Under the pieces are notes generated by a model. It saw nothing but the letters and a program-made list of their open reading frames with translations. It did no database searches and had not been told where the DNA came from. A stretch of DNA of 64,000 bases from JANMAT01 sp031359995 (GTDB lineage: Bacteria; Actinomycetota; Acidimicrobiia; Acidimicrobiales; Ilumatobacteraceae), in the NCBI GenBank assembly GCA_031359995.1, contig JANMAT010000075.1, positions 1 through 64,000 on the forward strand, in the 5' to 3' direction. Below, one piece after another: positions 59,896 to 64,000 of this stretch. The stretch's first letter is position 1. Each line of letters starts with the position of its first letter. Made by a program: the position numbers and the translations under genes.

Positions 59896-61107
59896 GTGAC
59901 CGCACTGCGGTTGCCGTCGGATCAGGATGCCAGCGGTCGTTCGTTCGGACAGGACGAGCTCGACGCGTTGGCCGAGGTGTTGGCCAGTGGGACGCTCACG
60001 GCCACGAAGGGTGCGTTCACGAAGCGTTTCGAGGCGATGGTGAGCGAGATGCTCGGTGTCGAGCACGTGATCTCGTGCTCGTCGGGCTCCGCCGCGGTGC
60101 ACGTGGCCGTGGCCGGCATCGACCCGGAGCCGGGCGATGAGATCATCACCACGTCCATCACGGACATGGGCGCGCTGGCGCCGATCCTCTACCAGGGCGC
60201 CATCCCGGTGTTCGCCGACGTGGATCCGGTCAGCATGAACGTGACGGCCGCCACGATCCGGGCCGTGCTGAGCGATCGCACGAAGGCCATCATCGTGACG
60301 CACCTGTTCGGGAACCCGTGCCAGATGGACGACATCCTGGCGCTGGCGGCCGAGCGCGGCATCCCCGTCATCGAGGACGCGGCCCAGGCGTACCTGGCCC
60401 AGTCGCGCGGTCGCCCGGTCGGCACCATGGGCGCCGTCGGCTGCTTCTCGGCCCAGCAGGGCAAGCACATCACCTCGGGCGAGGGCGGCTTCGTCACGAC
60501 GAACGACGCCGGGCTGGCGCGCCGCATGCGCATGTTCGTCAACAAGGCGTGGCCCTACGGCGAGTCGAACCCCGACCACGAGTTCCTGGCCCCGAACTAC
60601 CGGACGACCGAGCTCCAGTCGGCCGTGCTCGTGGCCCAGCTTCCGAAGCTGGCCGGCCACGTGCGCACGCGCTACGAGAACGCGGCGCGCCTGTCGAAGC
60701 AGCTGCAGGGCGTGGCCGGTCTCGGCGTGCCTGAGCACCATCCCGACGACGTGCACGTGTTCTGGCGCTACGCCCTGCGGGTCGATCCCGACATCATCCC
60801 CGGCGGTCCGGTGGCGCTGGCCAACGCACTGAAGTTCTACGACATCGCCGCCGCGCCGCGGTACGTGAACAAGCCGGCGTTCCGCTGCACGGTCTTCGTC
60901 GACCAGGTGACGTTCGGGAACAGCCGCTGGCCGTTCACGTTGGCCCGTCCCGAGGCGGTCGACTACGACGCCGCCCGTTTCCCGGGCACGTTCCGCGGCC
61001 TCGACGAGGTGCTGGTGTTCCCGTGGAACGAGAAGATGACCGGCGAGCACATGGACTTCCTCGCCACGTCGATCCTCGAGGCCGTGCCGTCGCTGGTGGC
61101 CAAGTGA
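59896..61107 (+). CDS. DegT/DnrJ/EryC1 aminotransferase
   Basis: 403 residues, PLP fold type I. The N-terminus LASGTLTATKGAFTKRFEAM leads to SSGSAAVHVAVAGIDPEPGD. The PLP lysine is K190 in SAQQGKHITSGEGGF, and IPVIEDAAQAYLA carries the Asp that holds the pyridine nitrogen. It transaminates a keto sugar or cyclitol. With the next two genes it could form the 3-acetamido group of a uronic-acid sugar (WbpE/WlbC role); its own sequence also recalls cyclitol aminotransferases. GTG start with GGGAGG upstream; its stop overlaps the next start in GTGA. Confidence 0.88.
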   Translation: MTALRLPSDQDASGRSFGQDELDALAEVLASGTLTATKGAFTKRFEAMVSEMLGVEHVISCSSGSAAVHVAVAGIDPEPGDEIITTSITDMGALAPILYQGAIPVFADVDPVSMNVTAATIRAVLSDRTKAIIVTHLFGNPCQMDDILALAAERGIPVIEDAAQAYLAQSRGRPVGTMGAVGCFSAQQGKHITSGEGGFVTTNDAGLARRMRMFVNKAWPYGESNPDHEFLAPNYRTTELQSAVLVAQLPKLAGHVRTRYENAARLSKQLQGVAGLGVPEHHPDDVHVFWRYALRVDPDIIPGGPVALANALKFYDIAAAPRYVNKPAFRCTVFVDQVTFGNSRWPFTLARPEAVDYDAARFPGTFRGLDEVLVFPWNEKMTGEHMDFLATSILEAVPSLVAK

Positions 61108-62105
61108 CGGCGCCGGTCCGCCTCGGGGTCATCGGCGCCGGAGGCATCGCCAAGGCCTACGGCGAGATCCTCGGCGGCGCCTTCCCGGTGCCCGCCGTGG
61201 CCGCCGGCGTGGCCGACGTCCGCGAGGACGCGGCGCAGGCGCTGGCCGCGCCGCTCGGCGCGCCCACCTTCGCCACGGCCGAGGCTCTGCTCGAGGCGCG
61301 CGCCGGCGAGCTCGACGCCGTCGTGCTCTGCACCCCGCCCAACACCCACCCGGCGCTGGCGGCCACGTTCGCCGCCGCCGGCGTGCACGTGCTGTGCGAG
61401 AAGCCCCTGGCCGTCGATCGGGCCACGGCCGAGGCCATGGTCACGACGGCGGCCGGGCACCGCACGCTGCTGGGCATGGCCACGAAGTTCCGCTTCTGCG
61501 ACGACATCCGCACGGTCGCCTCCTACATGGCCGACGGCCGCCTCGGGGCGATCCGTCTGGTCGAGAACGCGTTCACGTCACGCGTCGACATGTCGAACCG
61601 CTGGAACGCCGACGCGTCGATCTCGGGCGGCGGCGTGCTGGTCGACAACGGCACGCACTCGGTCGATCTGCTGCGCTTCCTGCTCGGCCCGCTGGCCGAG
61701 GTGCTCGCGGTCGAGACGTGCCGGCCGTCGACCCTGGCGGTCGACGACTGCGTCCGCGTGCACGTACGGGCCGAGTCGGGTGTCGACGGAGCGATCGACC
61801 TGGCATGGTCCATCGACAAGTCGCTGTCCGACTTCCTGCACGTCTACGGCACCGAGGGCGAAGCCCGCGTCGGTTGGCGCGAATCGGCGTTCCGTCGCTA
61901 CGGCGGTGACTGGGAGAACATCGGCCCCGGTTACGGCAAGCACCCGGCCATGGGCAGCGCGCTGGCCCAGTTCTGCCGGGCGGTGCAGGGCGTCGAGGCG
62001 CTCGAGGTCGGCGCGTCCGAGGGCGTCATCGCCGCTCAGACGATCGAGGCGACCTACGAGAGCATCCGCCGCGGTGGCTGGGTCAAGCTGGCGGAGCTCG
62101 GCTGA
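61104..62105 (+). CDS. Gfo/Idh/MocA-family dehydrogenase
   Basis: 333 residues. The N-terminal Rossmann domain has RLGVIGAGGIAKAYGEIL and the family motif CEKPLAVD (E-K-P). The C-terminal alpha/beta domain has GGGVLVDNGTHSVDLLRFLL, with the D-x3-H catalytic pair. It is NAD(P)-dependent oxidation of a sugar hydroxyl. Between an aminotransferase and an acetyltransferase it fits the WlbA/WbpB step. GTG 61104 overlaps the previous stop. Confidence 0.9.
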   Translation: MTAPVRLGVIGAGGIAKAYGEILGGAFPVPAVAAGVADVREDAAQALAAPLGAPTFATAEALLEARAGELDAVVLCTPPNTHPALAATFAAAGVHVLCEKPLAVDRATAEAMVTTAAGHRTLLGMATKFRFCDDIRTVASYMADGRLGAIRLVENAFTSRVDMSNRWNADASISGGGVLVDNGTHSVDLLRFLLGPLAEVLAVETCRPSTLAVDDCVRVHVRAESGVDGAIDLAWSIDKSLSDFLHVYGTEGEARVGWRESAFRRYGGDWENIGPGYGKHPAMGSALAQFCRAVQGVEALEVGASEGVIAAQTIEATYESIRRGGWVKLAELG

Positions 62106-62111
62106 CCATCC

Positions 62112-62771
62112 ATGGCGACGCGCATCCATCCCACCGCCCTCGTCGAGGCCGGCGTCGAGATCGGTGACGGGACCTCGGTGTGGGACAACGTCCACATCCG
62201 CGGTCCCGAGACGAGCATCGGCGCCGACTGCATCGTGGGGGAGAAGACCTACATCGCCTACGGGGTCCGCATCGCCGACCGCGTGAAGATCAACGCGTTC
62301 GTGTACATCTGCAACGCCGTCGACATCGAGGCCGGCTGCATGATCTCGGCGGGCACGACGTTCACGAACGACCGCTACCCGCGGGCGTGCTCGAACGACC
62401 TGGCCGAACTGCGCCCGTCGGAGCCCGACGAGCACACGCTGCCGACGCGGGTGTTGGCGGGCACCACGATCGGGGCCCGGGCCACGATCGGCCCCGGCGT
62501 GACCCTGGGGCGCTTCTCCATGGTGGGCATGGCATCGGTGGTGACCCGTTCGGTGCCCGACTTCCACCTGGTCGTCGGGCACCCGGCCCGCACGGTGGCC
62601 GTGCTGTGCCGTTGTGGTGAGCCGTTCGCCCGGGTCGGCGACGACGGAGCCGTGCCTGACATCGATGGCGCCACATGTACGGTGTGCGGGTTGCGGTACG
62701 CGGTGGCGGGCGGTGCCGTGCGGGAGTTGACGCCTCCCGATGGCGTCGCACCAGGGGTGCAGGAGGGCTGA
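62112..62771 (+). CDS. left-handed beta-helix acetyltransferase with C-terminal zinc ribbon
   Basis: 219 residues. Hexapeptide repeats from residue 6 (HPTALVEAGVEIGDGTSVWD, CIVGEKTYIAYGVRIADRVK) form a left-handed beta-helix, with ISAGTTFTNDRYPRAC as in WlbB/WbpD N-acetyltransferases. The last 45 residues contain LCRCGEPF and CTVCGLRY, four cysteines of a zinc ribbon, an uncommon addition. It probably acetylates the 3-amino group made by the DegT enzyme. It starts 6 nt after the dehydrogenase gene. Confidence 0.87.
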   Translation: MATRIHPTALVEAGVEIGDGTSVWDNVHIRGPETSIGADCIVGEKTYIAYGVRIADRVKINAFVYICNAVDIEAGCMISAGTTFTNDRYPRACSNDLAELRPSEPDEHTLPTRVLAGTTIGARATIGPGVTLGRFSMVGMASVVTRSVPDFHLVVGHPARTVAVLCRCGEPFARVGDDGAVPDIDGATCTVCGLRYAVAGGAVRELTPPDGVAPGVQEG

Positions 62772-62772
62772 A

Positions 62773-64000
62773 GTGGCTCGTCGAGCGGTGGTCGGTGGTG
62801 GTGTGCTGGGGTGCTCGCTCGCGCTCGCCTTCGCTCGCGCCGGAGACGACGTCGTGCTCATCGAGTCGGCGCCCGAGCTCGGCGGTCTGGCCAGCGCGTG
62901 GCAGCTCGAGCGGCCCGACGGTGCGACGCTCTCGTGGGACCGGCACTACCACGTCACGTTGCTGAGCGACGCCCGCACGCGGGCGATGCTGGCCGAGCTC
63001 GGCCTGGAGCGCGAGCTGCAGTGGGTCGAGACGAAGACCGGCTACTACGGCCCCGACGGCAACCTCGTCTCGGTGTCCAACAGCCTCGAGTTCCTGAAGC
63101 TGCCCGGCCTGAACCTGGTCGACAAGGCCCGCCTGGCCCTCACCATCATGGTGGGGTCGCGCATCACCGACGGCCGGGCCATGGAGCGCATCGGCGTGCA
63201 GGCCTGGCTCACCAAGTGGTCGGGCCAGCGCACGTTCGAGCGGTTCTGGCTCCCGTTGCTGCGGGCCAAGCTGGGCGACGCCTACCGGCAGGCGTCGGCC
63301 GCGTTCATCTGGGCCACCATCCAGCGCCTGTACGCCGCCCGCCGCAGCGGGCTCAAGAAGGAGATGTTCGGCTTCGTGCCCGGTGGCTACGCCCGGGTCT
63401 TCGAGCGCTTCGGTGAGGTGCTGGCCGAGCGCGGTGTGAAGGTGGAGCTGGCCACCGCGGTGCGGGCCATCACCGCCAACCCGGCCGGCGGTCTGCACGT
63501 GGAGACCGCCGTCGGCGGCTTCGACGTGGACGGTGCCGTCGTGACGTTGGCGGCGCCGCTGGCCGCAGCGATCTGCCCCGACCTAACCGGCGGTGAGCTC
63601 GACCGACTGAACGGCGTCACCTACCAGGGCATCGTGTGCGCGTCGGTGGTGCTGCGCCGCCCCCTCGGTGGCTACTACCTGACGTACATCACCGATCCGG
63701 CCACGCCGTTCACCGCCGTCGTCGAGATGACCGCCTTCGTACCGCCGAGCGAGCTCGCGGGCAACCACCTCGTGTACCTGCCGAAGTACGTGGCCCCCGA
63801 CGACCCGCTGCTCGACGCCGACGACGCCGCGGTGCGGGCGAGCTTCGTGCCCTACCTGAAGCGCATGTACCCCGACCTGCGCGACGACGACGTGCTCGCC
63901 TTCAAGGTGTCGCGCGTGCGCCGTGTGTTCGCCGTGCCCACGCTGCGGTTCTCGGACGTGATGCCGGCCCAGCGCACGTCGATCCCCGGCCTGGAGCTGG
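62773..64000 (+). CDS. FAD-dependent oxidoreductase, UGM/protoporphyrinogen-oxidase-like (3' partial)
   Basis: At least 409 residues; it runs off the window. The dinucleotide motif AVVGGGVLGCSLALAFARAG with the ribose-binding ESAPELGGLASAW lies at the N-terminus. The rest follows the amine-oxidase/UDP-galactopyranose-mutase-like pattern (FGFVPGGYARVFERFGEVLA). Such enzymes sit in many glycan loci, with unknown exact reaction. The GTG start is 1 nt after the acetyltransferase stop, with AGGAGG at 62761-62766. Confidence 0.82.
   Translation, partial: MARRAVVGGGVLGCSLALAFARAGDDVVLIESAPELGGLASAWQLERPDGATLSWDRHYHVTLLSDARTRAMLAELGLERELQWVETKTGYYGPDGNLVSVSNSLEFLKLPGLNLVDKARLALTIMVGSRITDGRAMERIGVQAWLTKWSGQRTFERFWLPLLRAKLGDAYRQASAAFIWATIQRLYAARRSGLKKEMFGFVPGGYARVFERFGEVLAERGVKVELATAVRAITANPAGGLHVETAVGGFDVDGAVVTLAAPLAAAICPDLTGGELDRLNGVTYQGIVCASVVLRRPLGGYYLTYITDPATPFTAVVEMTAFVPPSELAGNHLVYLPKYVAPDDPLLDADDAAVRASFVPYLKRMYPDLRDDDVLAFKVSRVRRVFAVPTLRFSDVMPAQRTSIPGLEL

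Overview
The window is very GC-rich, densely packed bacterial DNA. Its backbone is the actinobacterial housekeeping neighbourhood of lysA, argS, hom, thrC, rho, rpmE, prfA, prmC, rpiB, glyA and a wecA/rfe-type transferase. GTG starts are common, 4-nt start/stop overlaps are frequent, and at least twelve genes have a TAnnnT box 6-9 nt before the start codon, as expected for leaderless actinobacterial transcripts. I infer a deep actinobacterium, perhaps of class Acidimicrobiia; the class is a guess from gene content and order.

Layout. 1-700: end of an excisionase-like gene, a gene-poor stretch, and tRNA-Arg(CCG), which looks like the edge of an integrated element. 700-5.7 kb: lysA and two coupled ABC exporter half-transporters. 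6.0-11.9 kb: a four-gene unit (small beta-domain protein, TPR-CHAT protease, secreted subtilase, LuxR-type regulator with a degenerate receiver) facing an ECF sigma factor gene. This is the most system-like part of the window. 12.0-14.2 kb: argS and a DUF1232 protein. 14.4-28.7 kb: a Wzx/Wzy-type polysaccharide locus with a priming sugar transferase, a Wzz-like protein lacking kinase motifs, four glycosyltransferases, glycosidase lipoprotein, GNAT, JmjC-like protein, deacetylase, flippase and polymerase. 28.8-30.6 kb: an anchored BON/OmpA-like protein and a secreted protein. 31.0-37.9 kb: hom-thrC, rho, hsp20, rpmE and a conserved-looking unknown gene.

37.9-44.0 kb: a minus-strand cobalamin operon (btuF-btuC-btuD-cobO-cobU-cobS-cobT) behind a cobalamin riboswitch, lying between rpmE and prfA. 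44.1-47.9 kb: prfA, prmC and a surface protein. 47.9-54.5 kb: S9 peptidase, nucleoside hydrolase, an ECF sigma factor coupled to a VOC protein, a second VOC protein, a 62-bp tandem repeat and a thiolase-like protein. 54.5-58.5 kb: rpiB, glyA, a membrane protein and wecA. 58.5-64 kb: a second sugar locus (UDP-GlcNAc 2-epimerase, DegT aminotransferase, Gfo/Idh dehydrogenase, acetyltransferase, FAD oxidoreductase cut by the window edge) that could supply an acetamido sugar for the envelope glycan.

Taken together, an old gene order has been opened by at least three accessory blocks: exporters plus the CHAT module, the polysaccharide locus, and the B12 operon. No CRISPR array, rRNA gene or insertion sequence was seen.
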